This document shows, one piece after another, positions 7,643 to 15,815 of a stretch of DNA of 64,000 nt. Below the pieces are notes generated by a model. The model was given only the letters and a program-made list of their open reading frames with translations, searched no databases and was not told where the DNA came from. The stretch's first letter is position 1. The number at the start of each line of letters is the position of its first letter. The DNA is from an uncultured Vampirovibrio sp. GTDB lineage: Bacteria; Cyanobacteriota; Vampirovibrionia; Gastranaerophilales; Gastranaerophilaceae. The stretch covers positions 186,001-250,000 of the forward strand of contig CAJTLW010000004.1 of NCBI GenBank assembly GCA_910577515.1, given 5' to 3'. The position numbers were made by a program, and so were the translations under genes.

Positions 7643-8627
7643 AATCAAGACTATACCTGCTTTTATAGATATGCACACACACCTTAGGGAACCGGGGTTT
7701 GAACATAAAGAAACCCTTAAAACCGGGATGGCGGCAGGAATTAGGGGAGGATTCGGTACATTATGTGCCATGCCGAACACAAAACCTGTGGCGGATAATC
7801 CTGAAACGATAAGGTTTTTAGTTGAAGAAACGTCGAAAAACTTTGATATCACAGTATATCCTGTTGCTGCTGTGACAAAAAACCTTAACAGTACTGAGCT
7901 TGTACATTTTAAAGAGCTGAAAAACGCTGGTGCTATTGCATTTTCAAATGACGGACTTCCGATTTTAGACCAAAGTGTGTTCAAAAACGCGCTAATGTCT
8001 GGCGAATTGATACTTTCGCACCTTGAAGATGAAACAAATGAAGCCCTATGGCAAATAGAGGTGTTTAAAACGGTACAAAGTCTTGCAAATCAAGGAATAT
8101 GCCCTAATCCAAGGCTGCATTTCTGCCATATATCAAAGAAAAGCACTCTTGAATGCATTAAAAACGCTAAGGCGCAAGGGTTAAGGATTACCTGTGAAAC
8201 TGCACCACATTATTTTACGTTTACAAAAAATGATGTAACCTCAAACGGGGTGTATAAAATGAACCCGCCGCTCGGGGAAGAAGCTGATAAACAGGCTGTT
8301 ATAGAGGCTCTGAAGGACGGAATTATTGATGTTATCGCAACAGACCATGCCCCGCATACAAAAGAAGAAAAGCTGATGCCGTATTCAGTCTCTCCAAACG
8401 GTATTGTGGGGCTTGAAACCGCCTTTCCGCTTGCCTTAAACATACTTTCTTTAGATGAAATTATAGAAAAAATGTCTTATAATCCTGCAAAAATTTTGGG
8501 GATTGAAAACAGGCGGGAAATAAGGGTAGATTTAGATGAAAAATGGGTTGTAAAATCGTCTGAATTTGTCTCAAAATGCAAGATTTCACCCTATGAAAAT
8601 ATGGAATTAAAAGGGAAAATATTATGA
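7635..8627 (+). CDS. pyrC: Dihydroorotase, short form
   Basis: Cyclises carbamoyl aspartate to dihydroorotate. I chose the ATG at 7635: it follows a GGGAGGG Shine-Dalgarno and gives the normal MSKIKTIPAFIDMHTH start, while the open frame extends upstream to 7587 without support. The chain has metal ligands H14 and H16 (MHTHLRE), H129, H165 (FCHIS) and D237 (IATDHAPH). It has 330 residues, against about 420-430 for typical type I enzymes. The shortening appears spread over loops and the C-terminal composite domain, not over the active site. It overlaps pyrB by 8 bp and pyrF by 4 bp. Confidence 0.92.
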   Translation: MSKIKTIPAFIDMHTHLREPGFEHKETLKTGMAAGIRGGFGTLCAMPNTKPVADNPETIRFLVEETSKNFDITVYPVAAVTKNLNSTELVHFKELKNAGAIAFSNDGLPILDQSVFKNALMSGELILSHLEDETNEALWQIEVFKTVQSLANQGICPNPRLHFCHISKKSTLECIKNAKAQGLRITCETAPHYFTFTKNDVTSNGVYKMNPPLGEEADKQAVIEALKDGIIDVIATDHAPHTKEEKLMPYSVSPNGIVGLETAFPLALNILSLDEIIEKMSYNPAKILGIENRREIRVDLDEKWVVKSSEFVSKCKISPYENMELKGKIL

Positions 8628-9364
8628 ATATTGATGAAAAAATAAAAGAGAAAATCGTTCTGGCGCTTGATGTTGAAGAGATTGAAGAGGCTAAAACCCT
8701 TGTGGATACTCTTTATCCTTATGTCGGGACTTTTAAAGTAGGACTTCAATTATATACAAAGTATGGAAATGAAGTGATAGACTATATTTTGGGGAAAAAT
8801 TCAAATTTCTTTTTAGATGTGAAATTGCATGATATTCCAAATACGGTAGAAAAAGCCAGCGAAAACGTAGTTTTAAGAGGTGCTAATTTCTTTAATGTCC
8901 ACGCTACGGGCAGTTTAGCCATGATGGAAGCTGCAGTGCGGGGGGCTAAAAAGGCAGCGGATAAACTAAATAAAAAACCGCCTGTAATCCTTGCTGTTAC
9001 TATGCTTACGAGTATTTCACAAGAGGTTATGAATGGTGAATTTGAAATTGAAACCAATGTTTCAGATTTTGCAATCAGGCTTGCAAAATTAGCTAAAAAA
9101 GCCGGAATGACAGGGGTTGTAGCTTCATCCCTTGAAGCTCGCAAGATAAAAGAGGCTTGCGGAGTGGATTTTAAGGTTTTATGCCCCGGAATCCGTCCTG
9201 AATGGAGCACAAAAGATGACCAAAAGAGGATTGCGACTCCTAAATTTGCGATAAATGAAGGGGCGGATTATCTTGTTATTGGAAGGGCTGTAACTAAGCC
9301 TGCAGAAGGGCTTACACCGCTTGATGCTATGAAAAAGATTTATGATGAAATTGGAGAAATTTAA
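8624..9364 (+). CDS. pyrF: Orotidine 5'-phosphate decarboxylase, copy 2 (operon copy)
   Basis: Second complete OMP decarboxylase. The catalytic array is D65, K67 and D70 in FLDVKLHDIPNT, followed by a CPGIRP segment near residue 188 and the phosphate-binding VIGRAV near 218. At 246 residues it is full length. It lies in the correct pathway context, overlapping pyrC and immediately preceding carA, so it is likely the principal enzyme for UMP synthesis. The copy at 1600 is similar but clearly diverged (GRPV rather than GRAV, DGKFHD rather than DVKLHD), so the duplication is not recent. Confidence 0.94.
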   Translation: MNIDEKIKEKIVLALDVEEIEEAKTLVDTLYPYVGTFKVGLQLYTKYGNEVIDYILGKNSNFFLDVKLHDIPNTVEKASENVVLRGANFFNVHATGSLAMMEAAVRGAKKAADKLNKKPPVILAVTMLTSISQEVMNGEFEIETNVSDFAIRLAKLAKKAGMTGVVASSLEARKIKEACGVDFKVLCPGIRPEWSTKDDQKRIATPKFAINEGADYLVIGRAVTKPAEGLTPLDAMKKIYDEIGEI

Positions 9365-9365
9365 A

Positions 9366-10481
9366 ATGATTGGCACGCTAATATTGGAGGATGGGACGGT
9401 TCTTAAGGGTGAATCCTTTGGGGCAGAAGGAACATCAATTGGTGAGATTGTTTTTAATACCTCAATGGTAGGCTATCAGGAGATTTTGACTGACCCGTCA
9501 TACGCAAATCAAATAATAGTAATGACTTACCCTGAAATAGGTAATTACGGGCTGAATGATGATGATTTTGAGTCTGAAACTCCAAGGTGCAAGGGATTTA
9601 TCGTGAAAAATTCCTGCAAAAACGATTCGCATTATAAAAGCAGGCAAAATATTTCTGCATATCTTAAAAGACACGGTATAGTTGGGATTGAAGGACTTGA
9701 TACTCGCTTTTTAACAAAAAAAATCAGGGAAAAAGGGGTTATGAACTGTCTTATAACCACAGAATATGTAGATAATGACAATTTATCAGAAAAGATGATG
9801 ATGCTAAATTCCTTTGAACCTAATAGGGATATAGTTTTCGAGGTTTCGCCAAAAGAGGTGCGTGAAATTAACCAATCAGGCGATATAAACCTTGCACTTA
9901 TTGATTATGGCTGTAAAACGGGAATTATTGACAGCCTGATAAAACGCGGGTGCAAAATAACCGTTTTTCCTGCAAATACAGACAGTGAAAGAATTTTGAA
10001 CGGAAATTTTGACTGTGTATTTTTATCAAACGGCCCCGGAAACCCGGCAGATTGCGTTTTTGAAATTAAAACGCTTGAAAATATTGTTGGGAAAGTTCCT
10101 GTGTTTGGCATTTGTCTTGGATATCAGCTTTTAAGCATTGTACTTGGTGCAAAAACATATAAACTAAAATACGGTCACAGAGGGGCAAACCACCCTGTTA
10201 TTAATTTAAAAACAAGACGTGTTATGATGACATCGCAAAACCACGGATATGCAGTAGATGCCGGCAGTTTGACCAAAATTATGGATGTAACTTATAAAAA
10301 TTTGAATGATGATACTCTTGAAGGGTTTAAATCTGAAAGTTTGAAAATTGAAGCGGTACAATTCCATCCTGAGGCAAACCCTGGGCCAACAGATGCTGCA
10401 GTGATTTTTGATGATTGGGTTGAAAAAATGCATGAATATAAGAAAGCGCCTGTAAGAAAAGCGATAGAGGTAGGAAAATAA
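9366..10481 (+). CDS. carA: Carbamoyl-phosphate synthase small subunit
   Basis: Glutaminase subunit that feeds ammonia to CarB. I place the start at the ATG at 9366, which follows GGAG at a good distance and begins MIGTLILEDG. The open frame reaches 9342 but that ATG lies inside pyrF without a ribosome site. The resulting 371 residues contain the nucleophile C250 in GICLGYQ and the triad partners H334 and E336 in HPEANPGP. It is separated from pyrF by one base and joined to carB by TAATG. Confidence 0.95.
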   Translation: MIGTLILEDGTVLKGESFGAEGTSIGEIVFNTSMVGYQEILTDPSYANQIIVMTYPEIGNYGLNDDDFESETPRCKGFIVKNSCKNDSHYKSRQNISAYLKRHGIVGIEGLDTRFLTKKIREKGVMNCLITTEYVDNDNLSEKMMMLNSFEPNRDIVFEVSPKEVREINQSGDINLALIDYGCKTGIIDSLIKRGCKITVFPANTDSERILNGNFDCVFLSNGPGNPADCVFEIKTLENIVGKVPVFGICLGYQLLSIVLGAKTYKLKYGHRGANHPVINLKTRRVMMTSQNHGYAVDAGSLTKIMDVTYKNLNDDTLEGFKSESLKIEAVQFHPEANPGPTDAAVIFDDWVEKMHEYKKAPVRKAIEVGK

Positions 10482-13400
10482 TGGGAAAAGATTTAAGCAT
10501 AAAAAAAGTTTTGGTAATAGGCTCTGGGCCTATTGTAATAGGGCAGGCGGCGGAATTTGACTATGCGGGCGTACAGGCTTGCCGTGCTTTAAAGGAAGAA
10601 AATATTGAGGTTGTGCTTGTAAATTCAAACCCTGCAACGATTATGACCGATGAAAACATTGCAGATAAAGTGTATATCGAGCCTTTGACCCTTGAGAGCT
10701 TAACCTCCATTATCAAAAAAGAACGTCCGAATGGCATAATTGCTTCTCTTGGCGGGCAAACGGGGTTAAATTTGGCTTGCGAACTTGATGAAAACGGGGT
10801 TTTAAAGGAATTTGGCGTTCGTCTTTTAGGCACAAATATTGAATCAATCAAAAAGGCAGAAGACAGAGAGATGTTCAAAAACCTTATGAATGAGATAAAT
10901 GAGCCTATTCCTGATTCTGAAATTGTGTCAAATTATGAGGATGCGAAGAAATTTGCCGAGAAAATCGGTTTTCCTATAATTATCCGCCCTGCCTTTACTT
11001 TAGGCGGTTCAGGCGGTGGAATAGCTAAGAATGAGGCTGAGTATGAGGAAATTGTGCATTCAGGGCTGCAGCAATCGCCAATTAATCAGGTTTTGGTGGA
11101 AAAAAGTATTGCAGGGTTTAAAGAGGTTGAATACGAGGTGATGCGGGACTCTAACGACACCTGCATCATTATTTGTAATATGGAAAATATTGACCCGATT
11201 GGGATTCATACAGGCGACAGCTTTGTTGTGGCTCCTTCGCAAACCCTTACAAACAATGAATATCAGATGCTTCGAACTTCTGCTATTAAAATTATAAGGG
11301 CGTTAAAGATTGAAGGCGGCTGTAATGTGCAATATGCCTTGGATACAAAGACTAATCAATATTATGTAATCGAGGTAAACCCGAGGGTGAGCCGCTCTTC
11401 AGCTCTGGCGTCAAAGGCTACAGGGTATCCTATTGCTAAAGTTACGACAAAAATTGCAATAGGGTATGAGTTATCTGAAATTAAAAATGCTATAACAGGC
11501 AAAACCGTTGCAGCATTTGAGCCTGCACTTGATTATGTTGTTGTTAAAATTCCAAAATGGCCATTTGATAAATTTGCAACGGGTGATAGGATGCTTGGCA
11601 CTAAAATGAAGGCCACAGGCGAAGTTATGGCTATCGGGCGCACGTTTGTGAGCAGCTTTAAAAAGGCTGTAGCGTCGCTTGAAGACAAGCATACAGGTAT
11701 TTTGCATTACAAGTTTGAAAATCTTTCAAATGAAGATTTATTAAATGACCTTCATATTCAGGATGACAGAAGAATTTTCAGGGTTTCTGAAGCATTAAAA
11801 AGAAATTTCGATGTCCAAAAAATAAGAGAAATTACAAAAATTGACCCGTGGTTTATAAACCAGATTAGAGATATTGTAGGGCTTGAAATCGAGCTTGAGC
11901 AAAGACCTCTGGATGAAGAATTATTTAAGAAAGCAAAGGATTTTGGGTATTTAAATTCTGAAATTGCAGCCATATCAAAGCTTTCAGAAGAAGAGCTTGA
12001 AAAATACGATTACCCTGCAGTATTTCGAATAGTGGATACCTGCGCGGGTGAATTCCACGCTTCCACCCCGTATTTTTATTCCGCATACGGCGAGGCGTGC
12101 GAATTGGAAGAGTTTAAAGCAGAACACAAAGAGGAAAACTCAAAGGAAAACATTCTGGTGCTTGGCTCCGGACCGATTAGAATCGGGCAGGGGATAGAAT
12201 TTGACTACTGTTCGGTGCATGCGGCACGTGCAATTTTAGAAAACGGATATGAATCCGTTATGGTAAATTCAAACCCTGAAACGCTTTCGACGGATTTTGA
12301 TATAGCAAGCCGTCTTTATTTTGAACCTATGAACGTTGAAAACGTTATGAATATTGTAAAAAAAGAGAAACCGTACGGCGTAATGGTGCAGTTTGGCGGG
12401 CAGACAGCCATTAATTTGGCGCCAAAGCTTGCAAAATACGGGGTTAAGATTTTAGGAACCTCTCTGGAGAGCATTGATGCGGTTGAAGACAGAAAAGTGT
12501 TTGAAAAGCTCTTATCTGACCTTGAAATTCCGCAGCCGAAGGGTAAAGGTGTGAAAACTATGGCAGAAGCGCTTAGCGCCACAAAGGAATTAGGATATCC
12601 TGTTTTAGTGCGCCCTTCTTATGTTATAGGCGGACGCGGCATGCAAGTTGTGTATAATGATGATGAGCTTTTAACGTATATCAATGAGGCATTGAAATTT
12701 TCAGGTGAGCATCCTGTTTTAATTGACCAGTATATTGAAGGTTTAGAAGTAGAATTAGACGCTATTTCAGATGGTAAAGACGTTTTAATCCCCGGAATTT
12801 GCGAGCATATAGAGCGCGCTGGAGTGCATTCAGGTGATTCTATGAGCGTTTATCCTTCAAGAAGCATTACAAAATCGCAGGAAAAAAAGCTTGTAGAATA
12901 CGCGAAAAAAATCGCCAAAAAGGTTAATATCATCGGTTTAATGAATATTCAATTCATTATAAAAGACGATACGGTTTATGTGATTGAGGTAAACCCGAGG
13001 GCTTCCCGCACGGTGCCTATAATGTCTAAGGTGACGGGTATTCCGATGACAAAGATTGCAATTAATGCAATTTTAGGAAAATCAATAAAAAGCCAAGGGT
13101 ATGGTACAGGGCTTTATAAGACAACAAAGCTTGTTTGCGTGAAGATGCCTGTTTTCAGCTTCCAAAAACTAAACAGGATTGACCCTGCACTTGCGCCTGA
13201 AATGAAATCAACGGGAGAGGTTCTTGGGGTGGATTATTCCTATAAAAGGGCGCTTTTAAAGGCATTTATTGCTGGTGGATATAAATTCGGGCAAAGGAAA
13301 CAGAGGGTTTTGGTTTCTTTGAATGACCATTATAAAAAACCTGCCTTAAAAATCGTGAAAAAGCTTTACTCACAAGGGTTTTTCATTATGGCAACATGGG

Positions 13401-13714
13401 GAACGCATAAATTTTTGGAGAAAAACGGTGTGCCATCTAAGATGATTGAAAAATTTATGGTGGATAAACTCCAAAAACGTATGAAGGAAGGACGTTTGAG
13501 CTTTGTTTTAAATACGCCAACTTTGGGGAAAAATTCACAAACTTCAGGGTTTCAGATAAGAACAATCGCTGAAATGTACGGTATTCCCTGCTTTACAAGC
13601 ATTGATACGGCAAGGGCATATTTATCTGCTGTAAAAACTTATGATAAGGGTGTAAAACCAAACTATGATACTATTACAAACTACAGAAAGAAAAAATTCT
13701 TAGGATTGTTTTAG
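10481..13714 (+). CDS. carB: Carbamoyl-phosphate synthase large subunit
   Basis: Makes carbamoyl phosphate from bicarbonate, ammonia and two ATP. At 1077 residues it is full length. Two homologous ATP-grasp halves are visible, each opening with a glycine-rich motif (VIGSGPIVIGQ near 12 and VLGSGPIRIGQ near 562) and each with ENPRVSRSS or EVNPRASRT type active-site segments. A C-terminal MGS-like allosteric domain starts near residue 940, where UMP usually inhibits. It is the last gene of the operon and is followed by a strong terminator. It supplies the arginine pathway as well, but no arg genes are here. Confidence 0.97.
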   Translation: MGKDLSIKKVLVIGSGPIVIGQAAEFDYAGVQACRALKEENIEVVLVNSNPATIMTDENIADKVYIEPLTLESLTSIIKKERPNGIIASLGGQTGLNLACELDENGVLKEFGVRLLGTNIESIKKAEDREMFKNLMNEINEPIPDSEIVSNYEDAKKFAEKIGFPIIIRPAFTLGGSGGGIAKNEAEYEEIVHSGLQQSPINQVLVEKSIAGFKEVEYEVMRDSNDTCIIICNMENIDPIGIHTGDSFVVAPSQTLTNNEYQMLRTSAIKIIRALKIEGGCNVQYALDTKTNQYYVIEVNPRVSRSSALASKATGYPIAKVTTKIAIGYELSEIKNAITGKTVAAFEPALDYVVVKIPKWPFDKFATGDRMLGTKMKATGEVMAIGRTFVSSFKKAVASLEDKHTGILHYKFENLSNEDLLNDLHIQDDRRIFRVSEALKRNFDVQKIREITKIDPWFINQIRDIVGLEIELEQRPLDEELFKKAKDFGYLNSEIAAISKLSEEELEKYDYPAVFRIVDTCAGEFHASTPYFYSAYGEACELEEFKAEHKEENSKENILVLGSGPIRIGQGIEFDYCSVHAARAILENGYESVMVNSNPETLSTDFDIASRLYFEPMNVENVMNIVKKEKPYGVMVQFGGQTAINLAPKLAKYGVKILGTSLESIDAVEDRKVFEKLLSDLEIPQPKGKGVKTMAEALSATKELGYPVLVRPSYVIGGRGMQVVYNDDELLTYINEALKFSGEHPVLIDQYIEGLEVELDAISDGKDVLIPGICEHIERAGVHSGDSMSVYPSRSITKSQEKKLVEYAKKIAKKVNIIGLMNIQFIIKDDTVYVIEVNPRASRTVPIMSKVTGIPMTKIAINAILGKSIKSQGYGTGLYKTTKLVCVKMPVFSFQKLNRIDPALAPEMKSTGEVLGVDYSYKRALLKAFIAGGYKFGQRKQRVLVSLNDHYKKPALKIVKKLYSQGFFIMATWGTHKFLEKNGVPSKMIEKFMVDKLQKRMKEGRLSFVLNTPTLGKNSQTSGFQIRTIAEMYGIPCFTSIDTARAYLSAVKTYDKGVKPNYDTITNYRKKKFLGLF

Positions 13715-13748
13715 CATGCGCAGCTGTAATAAATTGCGCCCTAGCTGT

Positions 13749-13791
13749 GGGGGTGTTTTAGTCATGATTTTACATGGGAAACACCCTTTTT
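13749..13791 (+). terminator. Terminator of the pyrimidine operon
   Basis: GGGTGTTT (13751-13758) pairs with AAACACCC (13779-13786), then a TTTTT run. It starts 35 bp after the carB stop. It overlaps the 3' end of the converging small gene at 13762. Confidence 0.85.
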
Positions 13792-13962
13792 ATTTTCTTC
13801 TTTTGCAAGGAATTTAGCCAGAAAGAGGGCAATTTCATACGCAATTTTTAAACGTAATCTTTTTGCAGATTTTCTGAAAAGCCGGTATTTGTTTGCAATT
13901 TCAAAGAGTTCTGCTACTTTTATTGATGAATTATTAACGCTATATCCCTTTAAAATACTCAT
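13762..13962 (-). CDS. Small unrecognised basic protein (66 residues)
   Basis: Candidate small gene with an AGGA Shine-Dalgarno 6 nt before its ATG. The product is lysine/arginine-rich with a central amphipathic or hydrophobic helix (LRLKIAYEIALFLAKFLA). It is divergent from the XRE regulator at 14125. The shared intergenic region holds a promoter (14025-14053) and a 15-bp inverted repeat. A hairpin with a following T-rich tract (13986-14005) lies in its own leader, so it may be attenuated. Function unknown. Confidence 0.55.
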   Translation of the reverse strand: MSILKGYSVNNSSIKVAELFEIANKYRLFRKSAKRLRLKIAYEIALFLAKFLAKEENKKGVSHVKS

Positions 13963-13985
13963 TTATTCCTGCTTTCTAAAATAAG

Positions 13986-14005
13986 AAGGAAGTTAAAACT
14001 TCCTT
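13986..14005 (-). terminator. Leader hairpin before the 66-residue gene
   Basis: AAGGAAGTT (13986-13994) and AACTTCCTT (13997-14005) form a 9-bp palindromic hairpin. On the minus strand it is followed by CTTATTTT. It lies between the predicted promoter and the ribosome site of the small gene, so it could act as an attenuator or a translational block. Confidence 0.45.
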
Positions 14006-14024
14006 TGGAAAATCTGTCTTTTAT

Positions 14025-14053
14025 ATTGTAGCATTTAAATTCCACATTGTAAA
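14025..14053 (-). promoter_or_regulatory. Predicted promoter of the 66-residue gene
   Basis: TTTACA (14053-14048), 17-nt spacer, TACAAT (14030-14025), read on the minus strand. The left arm of the 14034-14073 inverted repeat lies inside it, so a protein bound to the repeat would block it. Confidence 0.55.
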
Positions 14054-14073
14054 CATAAAATGTGGAATTTAAA
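14034..14073. repeat. 15-bp perfect inverted repeat, candidate operator
   Basis: TTTAAATTCCACATT at 14034-14048 is repeated in perfect inversion at 14059-14073 with a 10-nt spacer. It sits between the divergent 66-residue gene and the XRE regulator and overlaps the promoter of the former. No T run follows, so an operator is more likely than a terminator. Confidence 0.55.
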
Positions 14074-14124
14074 GTTGTTTTGTTATCTTGTTCAAAAAGT
14101 TATTATTAAGCAGTGTGAGGATTT

Positions 14125-14460
14125 ATGACAAATATTGAAAAACAGCTTGGTAAAAACATACAGAGGCTTAGAAAAACCAAAAAATTAAGTCAAGAACAAA
14201 TGGCTGAATTAATTGATATTGAAAGAAATTCCTTAAGTAAAATCGAGAATGGTAAATGTTTTGTTTCTTCTGCTGTTTTGGAAAAAATTTCAGCTGCCCT
14301 TGAAGTAGAAACGTATGAGTTATTTTTATACGATAAAAATATTCGGGGTGATTTTGTATATTATAAAAAACTTCAAGAAAATTTGAAATCAGATAAAATA
14401 AAAAATAATCCGGGTTTTATAAAAGTTCTTTATGAATTGACAAAAGAATTTATAAAATAG
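14125..14460 (+). CDS. XRE-family helix-turn-helix regulator (111 residues)
   Basis: Residues 8-62 form a Cro/C1-type helix-turn-helix: IQRLRKTKKLSQEQMAEL, then IERNSLSKIENG as recognition helix and turn. The C-terminal 45 residues are charged, without a recognisable effector domain. GTGAGGA gives a good ribosome site. It probably binds the inverted repeat at 14034-14073 and controls itself and the divergent small gene. No terminator is evident directly downstream, where the toxin-like locus begins. Confidence 0.88.
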   Translation: MTNIEKQLGKNIQRLRKTKKLSQEQMAELIDIERNSLSKIENGKCFVSSAVLEKISAALEVETYELFLYDKNIRGDFVYYKKLQENLKSDKIKNNPGFIKVLYELTKEFIK

Positions 14461-14475
14461 ATGGTTGCGTATGCC

Positions 14476-14504
14476 TTGACAAACGGGGTGAGATGGTAAA
14501 TAAT
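14476..14504 (+). promoter_or_regulatory. Strong promoter of a putative antisense RNA
   Basis: TTGACA (14476-14481), exactly 17 nt, AATAAT (14499-14504): five of six -10 bases and all -35 bases match. Transcription would start at about 14511 with GTAGGGC. No plus-strand ORF follows; the transcript would be antisense to the small ORF mRNA. Confidence 0.7.
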
Positions 14505-14510
14505 TAAATT

Positions 14511-14556
14511 GTAGGGCGAAAGCCTCTAAGGTTTAGCTAGGCTTAAAGGCTTTTCT
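14511..14556 (+). ncRNA. Putative antisense RNA (type I antitoxin-like)
   Basis: From the predicted start at 14511 the RNA begins GTAGGGC. It then forms a hairpin: AAAGCCT-C-TAAG (14519-14530) with CTTA-A-AGGCTTT (14542-14553), one mismatch, loop 14531-14541, then a T/C-rich tail ending near 14556. This looks like a small RNA ending in an intrinsic terminator. It is fully complementary to the 3' region of the 21-residue ORF mRNA. Its loop TTAGCTAG (14533-14540) is also complementary to CTAGCTAA at the 5' end of that mRNA (14698-14691). Existence and length are inferred. Confidence 0.5.
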
Positions 14557-14571
14557 TCACACCCTACGGTT

Positions 14572-14637
14572 TTACAATTTAGATGCTATTACTGCTATTG
14601 CAATTGCCAGTAATAGCATTATTATTTGCTTTACCAT
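14572..14637 (-). CDS. 21-residue hydrophobic peptide, type I toxin-like
   Basis: A 22-codon ORF encodes MVKQIIMLLLAIAIAV followed by IASKL: a single membrane-spanning helix with a lysine at each end, the build of small membrane toxins such as Ibs or Fst. It has a very strong Shine-Dalgarno (AAAGGAGG, 14653-14646) 8 nt before the ATG. The GACGGA touching this site (14658-14653) can pair with TCCGTC at 14687-14682, which would hide it. A promoter lies at 14747-14719. Too short for standard gene callers. Toxicity is inference. Confidence 0.55.
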   Translation of the reverse strand: MVKQIIMLLLAIAIAVIASKL

Positions 14638-14718
14638 AGCTTTTGCCTCCTTTCCGTCCGATTTCTTCAAAATTCGTGTGTGACGGATTGTTAGCTAGTG
14701 CTAAGCCCTACAAAGACA

Positions 14719-14747
14719 ATATTACAATATTATGTCTTCAGTGTCCA
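14719..14747 (-). promoter_or_regulatory. Predicted promoter of the 21-residue ORF
   Basis: TGGACA (14747-14742), exactly 17 nt, TAATAT (14724-14719), on the minus strand. Predicted start near 14711, so the mRNA would begin GTAGGGC, the same 5' sequence as the opposing antisense RNA. The -35 begins two bases past the stop of the gene at 14749. Confidence 0.55.
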
Positions 14748-14748
14748 T

Positions 14749-15789
14749 TTATCCCCGTTTTTTGATGGATTTGGAGACCAGGTTTAAGATGAATAAAAGA
14801 ATTACAACAACAACGGCGAAAATGTAGTATTTGCTTAAGGAGCCTGCAATTAAAATTGCTATAATGGCGCAAGCAAAAGAGATTGAGGCTAAAATTAATA
14901 CCGCAACGTCCTGAGACAAGCCTGCATGGAGCAATTTATGGTGAATATGCTCGGAATCTGCCACAAATGGGCTTTGGCCCTTCATAATCCTTCTTATGCT
15001 TGAATAAGCGACATCAAGCATAGGGACGGCTAAAATAAGCAACGGCAAATACATTAAAGGCCCTGAGGTTTTTGCAATTCCTGTGATAGAGAGGGTTGCA
15101 AGCATAAAACCTGCAAATAGCGCACCTGAATCACCCATAAAGATTTTGGCGGGATTGTAGTTATAAGTTAAAAATGAGAGCATTGCACCGAGTAAAATGA
15201 AGGCTACAAGGGCTGAAATCGGTGATGATGGAGCTACAACCATTGCTATAATGCCTATTGCACATGAGCTTATTGTGACAACGCTTCCTGCAAGCCCGTC
15301 TATACCGTCTATAAAATTAATAGCGTTTGAAATGCCTACAATCCATAAAAGCGTAATCGGATAAGACCAGAAGCCAAGCTCTATATGGTTTGCAAACGGC
15401 AGATAAATACTTTCAATATTTACACCAAGGAGGATTACCGTAGTTGCAATTGCAACTTGGATAAACAATTTAAATTTAGCATTAAGGCAGAATATATCAT
15501 CCACAAGCCCCAAAAGGAACATTAAAGAGCCGCCTGCAATGATGCCTGAAAGTCCTTGTCCTGAAGGATAATAACTTAATAATACGAGTGATAAAAATGT
15601 AAGCATTACAGAAAGCCAAACGGCAACGCCGCCAAGGCGCGAGATTTTTCCGTGGTGAATTTTTCTTTCATTCGGTACATCTACAAGGCCTGCTTTATCT
15701 GAAAAATAGATAACGATAGGGACGATGAAAACCCCTAAAAGATAGGCTATGATTGCTCCTGTGATTTGTGCTTGTGTAAGTTTTATCAT
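14749..15789 (-). CDS. Undecaprenyl-phosphate GlcNAc-1-phosphate transferase, WecA/TagO family
   Basis: Integral membrane glycosyltransferase of family 4 that transfers a sugar 1-phosphate onto undecaprenyl phosphate to start cell-surface polysaccharide synthesis. The 346 residues form about ten or eleven membrane segments. Family signatures are GLVDDIF near 90-96 (metal-binding aspartates), NAINFIDGIDGLAG near 155-168, FMGDSGALF near 216, and DSEHIHHKLLHAG near 277, whose HIHH motif marks WecA/TagO rather than MraY. It stands alone downstream of glyA (26 bp). The exact sugar is not determinable. Confidence 0.9.
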   Translation of the reverse strand: MIKLTQAQITGAIIAYLLGVFIVPIVIYFSDKAGLVDVPNERKIHHGKISRLGGVAVWLSVMLTFLSLVLLSYYPSGQGLSGIIAGGSLMFLLGLVDDIFCLNAKFKLFIQVAIATTVILLGVNIESIYLPFANHIELGFWSYPITLLWIVGISNAINFIDGIDGLAGSVVTISSCAIGIIAMVVAPSSPISALVAFILLGAMLSFLTYNYNPAKIFMGDSGALFAGFMLATLSITGIAKTSGPLMYLPLLILAVPMLDVAYSSIRRIMKGQSPFVADSEHIHHKLLHAGLSQDVAVLILASISFACAIIAILIAGSLSKYYIFAVVVVILLFILNLVSKSIKKRG

Positions 15790-15815
15790 ATATTATCCTT
15801 TTTTCATAAAAGATT

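Noticed and set aside
9342..9366. Upstream ATG for carA at 9342.
   Set aside because: It lies inside pyrF with no ribosome site; the ATG at 9366 has GGAG and gives the family N terminus.
14511..14711. The structured intergenic region as 6S RNA or SRP RNA.
   Set aside because: No SRP GGAAG/GCAGCC core or 6S-like long open bubble; two opposed promoters and a strong ribosome site on a small ORF fit better with an antisense-controlled peptide.
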